Assembly (NCBI RefSeq): GCF_018736045.1
Contig: NZ_CP076133.1
Location: 930,001 to 994,000, forward strand
DNA: 64,000 bases
From: Flammeovirga yaeyamensis
GTDB taxonomy: Bacteria > Bacteroidota > Bacteroidia > Cytophagales > Flammeovirgaceae
Reading direction: 5' to 3'
Within the stretch, counting starts at the first letter, position 1. Each line of letters begins with the position of its first letter. Shown here one piece after another: positions 46,352 through 55,755 of this stretch. The notes under the pieces are model-generated. The model was not told the DNA's origin, did not search any database, and was given only the letters and a program-made list of their open reading frames with translations. Position numbers and translations under genes: made by a program.

Positions 46352-48181
46352 ATGAAAAATATTAATCAACTTTGGTCCTTAATCGGATTACTTTTTATCA
46401 CTTTTAGCGGTTATGCAGGTGAGGTAATTACATTCACTCCTAAAGCGGGAGACAGGACTTACGAAATTAGACAAGCATTAGAAAAAGCTTCTAAAAACGA
46501 CTTAACTGTAGTTTTTGAAAAAGGAGAATACCTTTTCAAACCTGATTTGGCGTACGAACAAGAATGTTTTGTCACCAACCACGAAAATGGAGTAAAAAGA
46601 ATTGCTTTCCATTTTAATGGATTTAAAAATTTAACGATCAAAGGAAATAGTTCGGACTTCATTTTCCACGGTCAGATGATGCCTTTCCGCTTTGATAACT
46701 GTGAAAACGTCAAAGTGGAAGGTTTCCAAATCGATTGGGACATTCCTTTCTCATTCCAAGCAGAGATTATCGAAGTAAACGAAAAAGAAGGATGGAGAAT
46801 CGTAAAACCATTTACAGATGGATTCTCTTGGAAAATGAAAGGACAAAGAATTGTCTTCCCTGAAATCGATGAGTTTAGTTTCTCATGTTTGGGATCGTCA
46901 TTACCTTTTGATCCTGAAACGAAGAATGTAGTTCACGGTGCTCACGATCAAACATCTATCCCAACTAAAGTAGAACGTTTGAGCAACGGTAATTTAAAAA
47001 TCTATGAGAAACAAAAGTACTTTGCACCTGTAGGTTCAATTCTTCACTCAAAAGGTAAGAAAGGAGAGAACAGATACGCACCTGCTTTCCAAATGATCAA
47101 CTCTAAAGATCTTCACTTCGATAATACAGTGGTTCATCATGCTATCGGAATGGGTTATTTAGCAGAAAAATGTGAGAATGTAACCATTATCAATAGTGGG
47201 GTGTACTTAAAAGAAGGAACAAACAGAGTCGTTTCTTCTCTTGCTGATGCAACACACTTCTGTAACGTAAAAGGCGATATCTTAGTAGAAAATTGCCGTT
47301 TCGAAAACATGTTAGACGACGGTACGAATGTTCACGGTACTTATGTTGTTGTAGATGAAGTAGTGGATAATCATACAGTACGTGTGAAATTGGCACACTT
47401 CCAACAAACAGGTTTTGAGTTTACTGAAAAAGGAGATGAAATTTGGTTTATCCATGCACCATCACCATCAAGAAAAGAGGTGAATACAGTAGCGAAGGTA
47501 GAATACATTAACTCTACTTTTTCAAACATCACATTTGATGAAAAATTGCCAGCAGAATTGAAAAAAGGGGACTTGTTGGAAAACAAAACATACAACCCAG
47601 TATTTACCATGAGAGGTTGTGTGATTCAAAATCACAGAGCTAGAAACATTGTATTGAAAAGTCCATTAAAGACAGTGATCGAGAACAATAAATTATCTTC
47701 AATGATGTCGTCTATCCTCTTCAGAGGTGAGTCGTATTACTGGTACGAGTCGGGTGCGGTAGAAGATGTGTTGATTCAAAATAACGAATTTACCAACTGT
47801 GCTATTTCAGGTAAGGAACACGCAGTAATGTGGGTTACTCCACGTTTAGGAAAGGACTATTCTACAACAGAGGATTTCGATCACGGTATCAAGTTTATTA
47901 ATAATACGATTAGAACATTCGATGCTAGAATTGTGAGAGCAGATAGAGCTGCCGATCTTCTAATCAAAGGAAATAAAATCTATCAAACAACGGAATTAAC
48001 ACCATTATTCCCAGATAGAGCACAGTTCGAATTCGATAATTGTAGTAGAGTAGAGGTATCGAACAATACCTACGAGGGCGAAGAAAGATTAGGGTTTAAA
48101 GCAGATGAGAAATCGAAAAAGACATTGAAAATTAAAAATAACAGTGGAATCAAAAACTCAACTAAATTCTCACAAAAGTAA
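46352..48181 (+). CDS. GH110-type alpha-1,3-galactosidase (right-handed beta-helix)
   Basis: Predicted to remove terminal alpha-1,3-linked galactose by inversion. 609 residues, usual for GH110: signal peptide ending GYAG (about 23), then parallel beta-helix with FKNLTIKGNSSDFIFHG (about 91-107) and many short repeats to about 600. Three Asp residues, Asp299 (LADATHF), Asp322 and Asp323 (NMLDDGTNVHG), have the 23/24 spacing I recall for the proposed catalytic residues of Pseudoalteromonas PdGH110B (Asp321, Asp344, Asp345), an enzyme from a carrageenan-degrading bacterium. It is paired with the GH2 gene and followed by a terminator. Together they could strip alternating beta- and alpha-galactose from desulfated lambda-type carrageenan oligosaccharides (inference). 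Confidence 0.85.
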   Translation: MKNINQLWSLIGLLFITFSGYAGEVITFTPKAGDRTYEIRQALEKASKNDLTVVFEKGEYLFKPDLAYEQECFVTNHENGVKRIAFHFNGFKNLTIKGNSSDFIFHGQMMPFRFDNCENVKVEGFQIDWDIPFSFQAEIIEVNEKEGWRIVKPFTDGFSWKMKGQRIVFPEIDEFSFSCLGSSLPFDPETKNVVHGAHDQTSIPTKVERLSNGNLKIYEKQKYFAPVGSILHSKGKKGENRYAPAFQMINSKDLHFDNTVVHHAIGMGYLAEKCENVTIINSGVYLKEGTNRVVSSLADATHFCNVKGDILVENCRFENMLDDGTNVHGTYVVVDEVVDNHTVRVKLAHFQQTGFEFTEKGDEIWFIHAPSPSRKEVNTVAKVEYINSTFSNITFDEKLPAELKKGDLLENKTYNPVFTMRGCVIQNHRARNIVLKSPLKTVIENNKLSSMMSSILFRGESYYWYESGAVEDVLIQNNEFTNCAISGKEHAVMWVTPRLGKDYSTTEDFDHGIKFINNTIRTFDARIVRADRAADLLIKGNKIYQTTELTPLFPDRAQFEFDNCSRVEVSNNTYEGEERLGFKADEKSKKTLKIKNNSGIKNSTKFSQK

Positions 48182-48225
48182 TTAAAGATATTAGATTTAA
48201 TTTTAACTAAATTCGAGGTTATAAG

Positions 48226-48258
48226 AAAGGGGTAGGTCGTTGATCTACCCCTTTTTTT
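48226..48258 (+). terminator. Terminator after GH2-GH110
   Basis: A 13-bp stem (AAAGGGGTAGGTC / GATCTACCCCTTT, one G-U pair) with a 3-base loop and a T7 tail. Confidence 0.87.
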
Positions 48259-48362
48259 ATGCATAAACATAGAGGTACAAAAGAAGTATTCGTTAATACA
48301 TATAATTCTATCCTTAAAGTGATCTTTATCTCAAGAAATGATTTGAAATTGACTATTAAGGA

Positions 48363-51281
48363 ATGAAATTAAACTTTACATTATTCTTTCTCTATCTACT
48401 CCTATCAAATACGTGTTGCATACATGCACAATCAACTTTTGATTATCAATTTGATAGAAATACATCACAGTGGACCTCCGATCAGGAGAACATTTGGGCT
48501 GTTCAATCCGATCCAGCCAACACTAAGGATGCACTTAAAATAACGGCTTTCTCCAAGCCAAAGTACAAGTACATCTACAGCATAGAAACGGCAAGTACAA
48601 TTTTGCTGGTTAGAACGGCAAAGAAAGGGGATCATAACATCATTATTGGTAGCGACTATGATGGTCAGTTAATGGGAATGGATTACAATGGAAATATCCT
48701 TTGGAAGAACCCGCTTTCTGGTTTTATGAACAATGATATTTGGTGTGAGGACATGACTGGAAACGGGAACGACGAAATCCTTTGTGCCAATGCCGACGGT
48801 TCTCTTTTCTGTGTAGATACAGATGGAAAAACGTTATGGACGTTCAAGAAAACAGAAGTGCCTTTGTTTTCTGTATCAGTAGTGAATTACCAAGGAAAGA
48901 AATATGCCGTTACTGGCGGTTTCGAGCTAAGTCTATTATATATCGACAAAGAAGGTAATCTTATCAAAGAAATTAAAAATGCGTCTTATTCTATTGATAA
49001 GGCATGGGGGTCTGGAGATATCCCACAAGGGAATAAGCATGTCAACAATCACATCAAAAAGTTTTACGACCAATACAATGATGAGAAATTGTTGGTGCAA
49101 AGTGCTTTCAATGGGAACGCCGCAGATGGTACGATTTATTTATTTGAACCCTTCGCTGATCAGCCTTACGAAATTATTGATCCCGAAATGAGAAAACCCG
49201 TTGGTGGTTTACAAGTGGTCAACATGGACGGTAAGATACAAGTGATGATGGGAACGTCGACCTCTGTAACAGATTCTCAATTGATGGTCTATGATCTTTC
49301 TGATAAGACTTACAACCAAATTTATTTCCCTGATTATGGAAAGGAGTTCGATCGTTTTGGTTATCGTATCGTAGCTCCTGATGTGTTAGATTATAAAGGA
49401 GAAAAGAAATACATGACGTTATTTGGGTCTAGAATTTTCTTATTCTCTAAAGATTTTTGGGAGAATGGAGAAAAGGAAATCTTAGCCAACAGTTATGCGT
49501 TCAACGACTTTTATCAGGATCGGACATCAAATAAATTGATCTTGGCGAGTGCCCAAAGTGGAGGTTCTTGTATACATGTTATCGACTTAAGTAATGATGA
49601 GTGGGCCGATGAATTTGAAGAATTTGTACCATCAGGAAACATCAAAAAACTGATCAACAATACAAGTAAGGTAAGAGAACAAGTATTGGCTTTTCAACGA
49701 CCAAATTATGAGCGTGTTCCTTTAGAAACTTTCTTTATGTCGGATACTAAAGACGACATCACTGCACCCTATATCGAAGCGATGAATAGTAATTCTTATG
49801 GTGCACAGTTTTATGCCAACATCCACATGCCAAAAGTGGAAAATTGGGATAGAAGCGAGATGGAAAACGAGACTTATAAAAACAAGAGAGATGGTCGTAA
49901 AAACTATTCGCTGACTCAACAGGAAGTCTTAGATAAGCTGACGCCTTATTACAGTGAAGGAGTAGGGATAAATTCTTGGGGTGGACACGGTAACGACCCG
50001 TACTATTATAGTGTAGAAACCAAAAAGAAGTTGCTCGATGCGAGTAATGGTAAAAGGATGAATTTAATCTATCCCGAATTGGAAAGCACCACCGACGAGT
50101 TCTCTTTTGTATTAACTGATTTGTTGCTTCCGATGGCGGACTATGGAAGAGATAAAAACCTAACGATATACTTAAGAAACAAGCATTTATTCTGGTCGGG
50201 AATTGTACATAAACCCATTTGGGAAAGAGTACTGAATGGAGAATATGCCGAGGTATTTGTTCCTTCTATGGAGGAAACCACAGATAAGACCATGGAGCTT
50301 TCGGTAGCTTCTAGAATGGGCTTGTGGGCGTCCGGAGTATTTGATAATTGGGGAGCAAGAAGTGCCCGAGATAATCCTAGTTTTTTAAGATTAAGACAGA
50401 AGTCGCATCAGATGTTACCCAATCATTTCTTACGACAAATGGTGTACAATATCTCATGTGGAGCAAGATATTTAAACAACTTTGCTGTAGACCAAGAATA
50501 CATGAGTGTGCTTTGGGAAATGGTAGAAAGAGGAGTGATCTTCGTGCCCAAAAGAGAAGAAATCGTTAGTTTTTCCCCAGTGCATTTAAGCATTGTCAAC
50601 CCCACAGATAATTACATTAAAGATGGTAATAAGGTAAAGTGGCTCACATGGTTTGACGAGACCTACGACGAAAACTCAGACAAACTGTTTGATCGATTAA
50701 ATGGTTCTTGGCCGGCATCACCAACTAACCCTTGGGACTTCTCTAATTTTGCAGCAGGAGTAAAAGACAGAAGACTTCATTTCTTGCCCAATTATCAAAA
50801 TGGCATTGTGATGATAACACCTCCCCAAAACGAACATTTTGTTCCTAATGAATTACCAAGGGGATATCTAAAAAATCATCTTCATCCATTGTATAAAGAT
50901 ATTCTAACGGAATACATTTCTGATGGAGAATACTTCTTTTCCGCCGATGGAAATAATGCCTATAAAGCGTCGAGTTATTCTGAGCTGATGAAGGAAGAAT
51001 TGGAAGAAATGGCCAAACTTATTCCCGTGACTGTCGAAGGAGAAGTAGCATGGGTGGCCGCTCAATCGGCACCTAAACACATCCGTTTGACACTAATTGA
51101 TGGAGGATACATTAACCCAAGCGACAAAGTAGCTGTGCTTCGATTTGGTTCAGTAACACCTGTGAGAATTACAGATGTATTGTCTGGACAATCAATTTCG
51201 ATTAGCGAAGAGGCCACAGAAGTAGACATACCTTGTGGTACATTCAGATTTTTAGATGTGGAACTTCAAAATGAATTATAA
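48363..51281 (+). CDS. Large secreted beta-propeller protein, possible lambda-carrageenase-like (GH150) enzyme
   Basis: 972 residues with a signal peptide ending IHAQ (about 23). The N-terminal half (about 50-430) is a PQQ/WD-like propeller with Asp/Gly-rich blades such as NIIIGSDYDGQLMGMDYNGN, LCANADGSLFCVDTDGKTLW and LSLLYIDKEG. The C-terminal half (about 440-970) is a separate alpha/beta and beta-rich region without a motif I can name; acidic residues in LIYPELESTTDEFSF (about 565-579) and the tryptophan-rich NSWGGHGNDPYYY (about 536-548) may belong to an active site. Lambda-carrageenases (GH150) have an N-terminal propeller joined to an unrelated C-terminal domain and are about 940 residues long. 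That, with GH2 and GH110 next door, is why I propose this family. It is not proven; a PQQ-type dehydrogenase is unlikely because blade tryptophan motifs are incomplete. Confidence 0.5.
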   Translation: MKLNFTLFFLYLLLSNTCCIHAQSTFDYQFDRNTSQWTSDQENIWAVQSDPANTKDALKITAFSKPKYKYIYSIETASTILLVRTAKKGDHNIIIGSDYDGQLMGMDYNGNILWKNPLSGFMNNDIWCEDMTGNGNDEILCANADGSLFCVDTDGKTLWTFKKTEVPLFSVSVVNYQGKKYAVTGGFELSLLYIDKEGNLIKEIKNASYSIDKAWGSGDIPQGNKHVNNHIKKFYDQYNDEKLLVQSAFNGNAADGTIYLFEPFADQPYEIIDPEMRKPVGGLQVVNMDGKIQVMMGTSTSVTDSQLMVYDLSDKTYNQIYFPDYGKEFDRFGYRIVAPDVLDYKGEKKYMTLFGSRIFLFSKDFWENGEKEILANSYAFNDFYQDRTSNKLILASAQSGGSCIHVIDLSNDEWADEFEEFVPSGNIKKLINNTSKVREQVLAFQRPNYERVPLETFFMSDTKDDITAPYIEAMNSNSYGAQFYANIHMPKVENWDRSEMENETYKNKRDGRKNYSLTQQEVLDKLTPYYSEGVGINSWGGHGNDPYYYSVETKKKLLDASNGKRMNLIYPELESTTDEFSFVLTDLLLPMADYGRDKNLTIYLRNKHLFWSGIVHKPIWERVLNGEYAEVFVPSMEETTDKTMELSVASRMGLWASGVFDNWGARSARDNPSFLRLRQKSHQMLPNHFLRQMVYNISCGARYLNNFAVDQEYMSVLWEMVERGVIFVPKREEIVSFSPVHLSIVNPTDNYIKDGNKVKWLTWFDETYDENSDKLFDRLNGSWPASPTNPWDFSNFAAGVKDRRLHFLPNYQNGIVMITPPQNEHFVPNELPRGYLKNHLHPLYKDILTEYISDGEYFFSADGNNAYKASSYSELMKEELEEMAKLIPVTVEGEVAWVAAQSAPKHIRLTLIDGGYINPSDKVAVLRFGSVTPVRITDVLSGQSISISEEATEVDIPCGTFRFLDVELQNEL

Positions 51282-51282
51282 G

Positions 51283-51951
51283 ATGAAAAGGGTGCAATTA
51301 TACATAACAACACTATTGGTCTGTCTATCAAATTTAGCTCTTGCACATCAATATGTGGCATTATCAGATACACTTTCGGAGGTGTTAAGTTCGACAGCAA
51401 TTCAGAGTGATGATTTATTGATAGATCATTTGGATGAAGGAGAATATAGGATCAGTATTGATGTGTTTATCGCCAGTAAGAACACTCAAAAAGAGTTCTT
51501 CTTTCAGCTATCTAATCCATGGCATTCCATTCCTTTTGATATATCTGATGTGGATGGCGGACGTTGGGTAACACTCACTAAAGAAGTCACATTTGATGAT
51601 GGTATTGATCAGGCTTCCATGGGTTTCTTTCTTCCTTTTGATCGTGATAAAGAGACTAAATCCGACTTTTATATAGGAGATATCAATATTCTAAAAACAG
51701 GGGATATCACTAACATTGAGGAAAAGAAAAATAGGGTGATCATTTACCCTAACCCTACGCAAGGAATAGTAAATATACAGGGAGAAAATATTCAATCGGT
51801 GTATGTTTTTGATGCGATGGGTATTCAAAAAAAACATTACGACACAGCCGTTAAACAATTAAATTTTAAGGACAATCAGAAAGGGATCTACATCATCAAA
51901 TTATTGATGAAAGACAACAGTATTCAGGTGAGAAAAGTAGTACTGAATTGA
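51283..51951 (+). CDS. Small T9SS-secreted protein with one jelly-roll-like domain
   Basis: From the ATG at 51283, 222 residues: signal peptide ending LALA (about 21), a single beta-sandwich-like domain (about 25-140, with EYRISIDVFIASKNTQKEFF and a terminal KSDFYIGDINILK), and a T9SS type-A sorting domain (about 150-222, IIYPNPTQGIVNI to VRKVVLN). The fold resembles small CBM-type jelly rolls that end in 'YIDDI.I', but I cannot name a family. It starts one base after the stop of the large propeller protein; an alternative ATG at 51256 would overlap that gene but precedes the signal peptide badly. Likely a surface glycan-binding or accessory protein. Confidence 0.72.
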   Translation: MKRVQLYITTLLVCLSNLALAHQYVALSDTLSEVLSSTAIQSDDLLIDHLDEGEYRISIDVFIASKNTQKEFFFQLSNPWHSIPFDISDVDGGRWVTLTKEVTFDDGIDQASMGFFLPFDRDKETKSDFYIGDINILKTGDITNIEEKKNRVIIYPNPTQGIVNIQGENIQSVYVFDAMGIQKKHYDTAVKQLNFKDNQKGIYIIKLLMKDNSIQVRKVVLN

Positions 51952-51995
51952 TTGAACAACTTCATAATTATCAGAACCAAAAAACTTTATTTGAA

Positions 51996-53885
51996 ATGAA
52001 AATAACTACTTCTTTTTTACTCATTATCTTGATGATGAGCGCTTCTTTGTATTCGCAAAATCCAAATTATTTTAAAGAGAAAAAGGTCATGGCGGTTAGC
52101 AATCCTATTCTAAATATGAGTAAGGATATAGGCTATTTGAAAGGTTTAAAATATGATTTTTTACTTGGAGCAAAGGAAAATGAACTGAACGGAAAGTATA
52201 GAACCTACCAACCTCTGTTGCCATTGATGTCGCCACCGTTGGAGACTGAACAAGCGTTAGAATTGGATATGAAAATGGCCCAATCTATGGGGATAGATGG
52301 ATTCGAGTTTCCCCTTTTGATGAGTGCAGACCCTTATTACTTGGATCGACTTTCTCAAACTATTATCCAATATGTAAATCTAGCAGATAAGAATAAAATA
52401 GATTTTTCTTTTGCTTTAAAGATCAATTTAAGACGTAACCCAAAACAGCTATCAGAAGAGCAAATGATGCTTAAATTGGGGCGTACTCTTTTAAACATTT
52501 ATTCTAAAACAAGTTTTTCAGATAAGTGGTTGAGGAATTCAAATAATCAGATCATAATTTTCACCACAATTTCTGAGGGTATCTTGGATGAATCCATAAA
52601 TGTAAAAACCAAAGAGTTACCAAGAGCCGAAGGTTTGGTAGAGAAAATTTACCATCAATATCAAGAATTGAGTAAACATATTAATCACCCTGTTTCTTTT
52701 GTCTACGAAACCAAACTTCCTTATCATGAGGATTTTAATAAAGAAGTACTTGATTATTTTGATGCCATCAGTATTACCAAACATCAAATTCTAAATAAGA
52801 AAGGAGCAGATATTTTAAAATCCATTTGTAAGGAAAAAAAGAAAGGTTTAGTCTGTACTACCACTCCAGATAAGTTCAATTCTCAGATGATAGTGAAATC
52901 GACCGATCAAAAAGTAAAAGGGAAGAGTGAGTTATCAAAAACGCTTAAACTATCTGATATTTATCTGATCAATCAGAATTTAAACCTTACAGAAGGGTAT
53001 AGAAAACTCTTAGAATTAGCGATAGATAATGATGCAGATTTAATTCGAATCGATTCATGGAATCATTACAATAATGCTACTCATATTGCTCCAGAGGTTC
53101 ATCATGGTTTCGGTTATGGGTTACTATTAAAGTATTACAAAAATATTTGGTTAGGTAAAGGAGGCTTCATAGAAAAAGAATTACTCCTTACGGCATATAA
53201 ACATTATCCCTCAAAATATAATAAGAATTTAGGGGTAGAAGTTCGTTTCGATGATGCTTATTATCCAGAGGAAACGAGAGATAGCATAGAAGTAGTAAGT
53301 GTTTTGAATGAGTCAGGAGATATATTTCTAAATGGAAAACGATTAGGAAAAGCAGAAAAAGGACTAAATACTTTTAGAATTCCTATGACAGAAGGGACTA
53401 TTAATGTAGCCTTGAAAAGATATGGTAGAGAGGTGATATCCTACACCACTACCAAAGCGATTACTTTTTCTCCCCAAAACGTTGATGGAATAACTTACCT
53501 CTATTCTAATTTGGATGTCGAATGTTCTAATTCCCTTCTTCAGAAAGTCTCAGATTACAAGAAAAAAGATATTCTTAATCGATTTATAGTTAGCGAGAAT
53601 AGTATGAAAAAGTGGGAAGAATTAGATAAAGCGAAATTCGAAAAGACGTATGCTAACTTCCTTCAATACGGTTACAACAATAAAAAATTCTCTAGTCTAA
53701 ACAATGCCATAGAAACCAAATACCTCAAATCCGTAAAAAGTTTTATGGACGACATGGAGTATAACATATGGCTGAGAATGTATATCACAAACCAGAATAA
53801 ACATGGAGATGTTAACCTTTTTGAGCCGATTGAGGAAACTCAAGAAGAGGGATTTGTTTTGGAACAGAGTGATGTGAGTCAGTAA
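51996..53885 (+). CDS. GH71/GH99-like glycosidase-fold protein
   Basis: From the ATG at 51996, 629 residues with a signal peptide ending LYSQ (about 20). The central part (about 25-400) resembles the TIM barrel of GH71 (alpha-1,3-glucanase) and GH99 (endo-alpha-mannanase) enzymes: early segment MAQSMGIDGFEFPLLMSADPY and the late signature RIDSWNHYNNATHIAPEV (Asp353 in it), which parallels the 'TWN..EGTHIEPS' stretch of those families. The usual acidic residue of that stretch is replaced by Asn-Ala here. Residues about 410-500 look like a beta-sandwich with LNESGDIFLNGKRLGKAEKG. The tail (500-629) is helical and unassigned. An in-frame start at 51948 would add 16 residues before the signal peptide and is unlikely. 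Substrate unknown; by context a galactan. Confidence 0.6.
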   Translation: MKITTSFLLIILMMSASLYSQNPNYFKEKKVMAVSNPILNMSKDIGYLKGLKYDFLLGAKENELNGKYRTYQPLLPLMSPPLETEQALELDMKMAQSMGIDGFEFPLLMSADPYYLDRLSQTIIQYVNLADKNKIDFSFALKINLRRNPKQLSEEQMMLKLGRTLLNIYSKTSFSDKWLRNSNNQIIIFTTISEGILDESINVKTKELPRAEGLVEKIYHQYQELSKHINHPVSFVYETKLPYHEDFNKEVLDYFDAISITKHQILNKKGADILKSICKEKKKGLVCTTTPDKFNSQMIVKSTDQKVKGKSELSKTLKLSDIYLINQNLNLTEGYRKLLELAIDNDADLIRIDSWNHYNNATHIAPEVHHGFGYGLLLKYYKNIWLGKGGFIEKELLLTAYKHYPSKYNKNLGVEVRFDDAYYPEETRDSIEVVSVLNESGDIFLNGKRLGKAEKGLNTFRIPMTEGTINVALKRYGREVISYTTTKAITFSPQNVDGITYLYSNLDVECSNSLLQKVSDYKKKDILNRFIVSENSMKKWEELDKAKFEKTYANFLQYGYNNKKFSSLNNAIETKYLKSVKSFMDDMEYNIWLRMYITNQNKHGDVNLFEPIEETQEEGFVLEQSDVSQ

Positions 53886-53908
53886 TTAGTAGTTAATTAT
53901 AGATTATA

Positions 53909-53945
53909 AAAGGTTGAATCTTTATTAGGTTCAGCCTTTTTACAT
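53909..53945. terminator. Bidirectional terminator between convergent genes
   Basis: AAAAGGTTGAATCT pairs with AGGTTCAGCCTTTT (two G-U pairs), with T runs on both strands. The stop codon of the minus-strand gene at 53940 lies inside the distal arm. Confidence 0.75.
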
Positions 53946-54284
53946 TTTCAATAATAATGGAGCGAAACTAACTAAAAGTGAAAATGGAATTGTGATAAGA
54001 ATAGGATATAAAAAACTACATATTAGGTTAAGAATTCTTTTATTGTTCTTTTGGTAAACACCAATAAGGGAGAATATCAAATTGATAATAACAGGAATAC
54101 TAAAGATGGAAAAAAATATTTGTGTTGCTCCACCTATTATTGTTGGACTAATATCTCCTGCCTGTTCTAAAGTATTGAATATTTCCACAATAAGTATAAG
54201 CGCTAATAATATCTGAATGATGGTCATTATGCCTAGAAAGTAGAAAGAGATTTTGGTGAAGTTCCACGATGAAATGTTTGCCAT
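53940..54284 (-). CDS. Small integral membrane protein, unknown function
   Basis: 114 residues with three hydrophobic segments (about 14-36, 50-72 and 83-112). No motif or family recognised. It is convergent with the second PUL and divergent from the acetyltransferase gene, with 97 bases between start codons. The coding call rests on the long open frame, the clean start and the membrane pattern. Confidence 0.55.
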   Translation of the reverse strand: MANISSWNFTKISFYFLGIMTIIQILLALILIVEIFNTLEQAGDISPTIIGGATQIFFSIFSIPVIINLIFSLIGVYQKNNKRILNLICSFLYPILITIPFSLLVSFAPLLLKM

Positions 54285-54381
54285 TGTAATAGTTTGAATA
54301 AATGTTGTTAGATGATTAAAAATAGGAATAAAATTACTTACTTCAATTTCTAACTTTAATTCTCTTATAGAATCTGAAAAA

Positions 54382-55203
54382 ATGCAAGTAAAAAAACTAA
54401 ACCAAATTCTCTTTGATGAACTGATTGACTGCTTCTTAAAAGCATTCGATGATTACTTTGTGAAAATGCCAACCGACAAAGGATACTATCAAAAAAGATG
54501 GGAAGCTGCCGGAGTAGATTTCAATCTCTCTTATGGCATGTTCGATGATGAAGAGCTGGTAGGATTTATCATACATGCTATAGATGAAAGGTTCGGAATA
54601 CCGACTGCATTCAATACAGGTACAGGTGTAATTCCAGCATATAGAGGACAAAGAATTGTAAAATCGATTTACGATTATGCTTTATCAGATCTAAAAAAGA
54701 ACGGCATCCAAAAAAGTATTCTCGAAGTAATCACGAATAACGATAAAGCTGTGTTAGCCTACAAAGGTGTTGGTTTCAAGATTCGAAAAGAGTACAAATG
54801 TTATGCTGCTAATTTATCATCAGATAGTAAGTCGGAGGTGGATATAAAGAAAATTCGAACAGACAAGTACGATTGGAGTAAATTACCTCATCAAGAATAT
54901 TATTCATGGGATTTTCAGAAAGAAACCATCCTAAGAGATTCTTTTGATCTTTATGAAGTAATGCATAATAATGTTGCTGATGCTTATTTCATCATTCATC
55001 CAGAGAAAAAATTATTGGCACAATTCGATGTATTCAATACTTCAAAAGAAGCTTGGGAACGATTATTCAAAGCTATTGGGCAAGTTGAAGCGGAAGTGAA
55101 AATTATCAATGTAGATACTCGTTTAACAGATAAAATGGAGTTCATCAATTTACTGGGATTGGAAAATACAATTGACCAATTTGAGATGGAGTTGGAATTT
55201 TAA
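54382..55203 (+). CDS. GNAT-family N-acetyltransferase
   Basis: Acyl-CoA-dependent acetyltransferase of unknown acceptor, cytoplasmic, 273 residues. GNAT core at about 1-150: GMFDDEELVGFIIHAIDE (beta 2-3), TGTGVIPAYRGQRIVKSIYDYAL (about 76-98; the acetyl-CoA pyrophosphate loop is RGQRIV, close to the R/Q-x-x-G-x-A consensus), and LEVITNNDKAVLAYKGVGF (about 118-136). The remaining 130 residues form a second, degenerate GNAT-like half, as in other two-domain members. It heads a short cluster with a membrane protein and signal peptidase I, with gaps of 19 and 35 bases. Confidence 0.85.
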   Translation: MQVKKLNQILFDELIDCFLKAFDDYFVKMPTDKGYYQKRWEAAGVDFNLSYGMFDDEELVGFIIHAIDERFGIPTAFNTGTGVIPAYRGQRIVKSIYDYALSDLKKNGIQKSILEVITNNDKAVLAYKGVGFKIRKEYKCYAANLSSDSKSEVDIKKIRTDKYDWSKLPHQEYYSWDFQKETILRDSFDLYEVMHNNVADAYFIIHPEKKLLAQFDVFNTSKEAWERLFKAIGQVEAEVKIINVDTRLTDKMEFINLLGLENTIDQFEMELEF

Positions 55204-55222
55204 ATTTTAAAAATTTATCGGA

Positions 55223-55720
55223 GTGATTACATTCAAAAGAAAAATATATCAAAAGAGCTATTTGCCTTTTCTGTTCATCTTATTTTTATTTAAACTATTA
55301 GGCGTTACAAATAGCCAATATGAACTTATTGATGCGTTATTTGGTGGTTCATACTCCAATCTTTCTATTGATGATCCAGATTTTGGTTATTTAAAATTGA
55401 TGTTTATAGAACAGTTTCTATTATTATTTGGCATCATTTTTTTATTCGTGAGGCAAAATTTTAGTTTGTTGATAATTCATATCTTCCCACTTTTTACCAT
55501 TATTACTTCAACTTACATTGGCTTTCATAAAAGTGATTATGCATTTATTTTGGACCATATGATTTATAGTTCTATACTTTTGATGATGTCAAATACAGAA
55601 TTAATCTTCAAAAGATTTCATGTGAAGAAAAATAGTCAACAACATTATTTTCTTATTAATGTTGCTTTATTAATTTCATTTACAATTTTCTTTGCATCAA
55701 TGTATTTTGATGTGTTCTAG
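55223..55720 (+). CDS. Integral membrane protein, unknown function
   Basis: 165 residues, GTG start at 55223 preceded by a purine-rich GGAG-like stretch. Four hydrophobic segments (about 13-29, 55-75, 79-99 and 140-160), no recognised domain. It lies between the acetyltransferase and signal peptidase genes, probably on one transcript. Confidence 0.6.
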   Translation: MITFKRKIYQKSYLPFLFILFLFKLLGVTNSQYELIDALFGGSYSNLSIDDPDFGYLKLMFIEQFLLLFGIIFLFVRQNFSLLIIHIFPLFTIITSTYIGFHKSDYAFILDHMIYSSILLMMSNTELIFKRFHVKKNSQQHYFLINVALLISFTIFFASMYFDVF

Positions 55721-55755
55721 TTAGAATTATCTTAGCTTTCAACCTTTATTTCTCT

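Noticed and set aside
48363-51281. PQQ-dependent dehydrogenase for the large propeller protein
   Set aside because: Only some blades are PQQ-like, the cofactor and tryptophan-docking motifs are incomplete, and the C-terminal half is unrelated to such enzymes.
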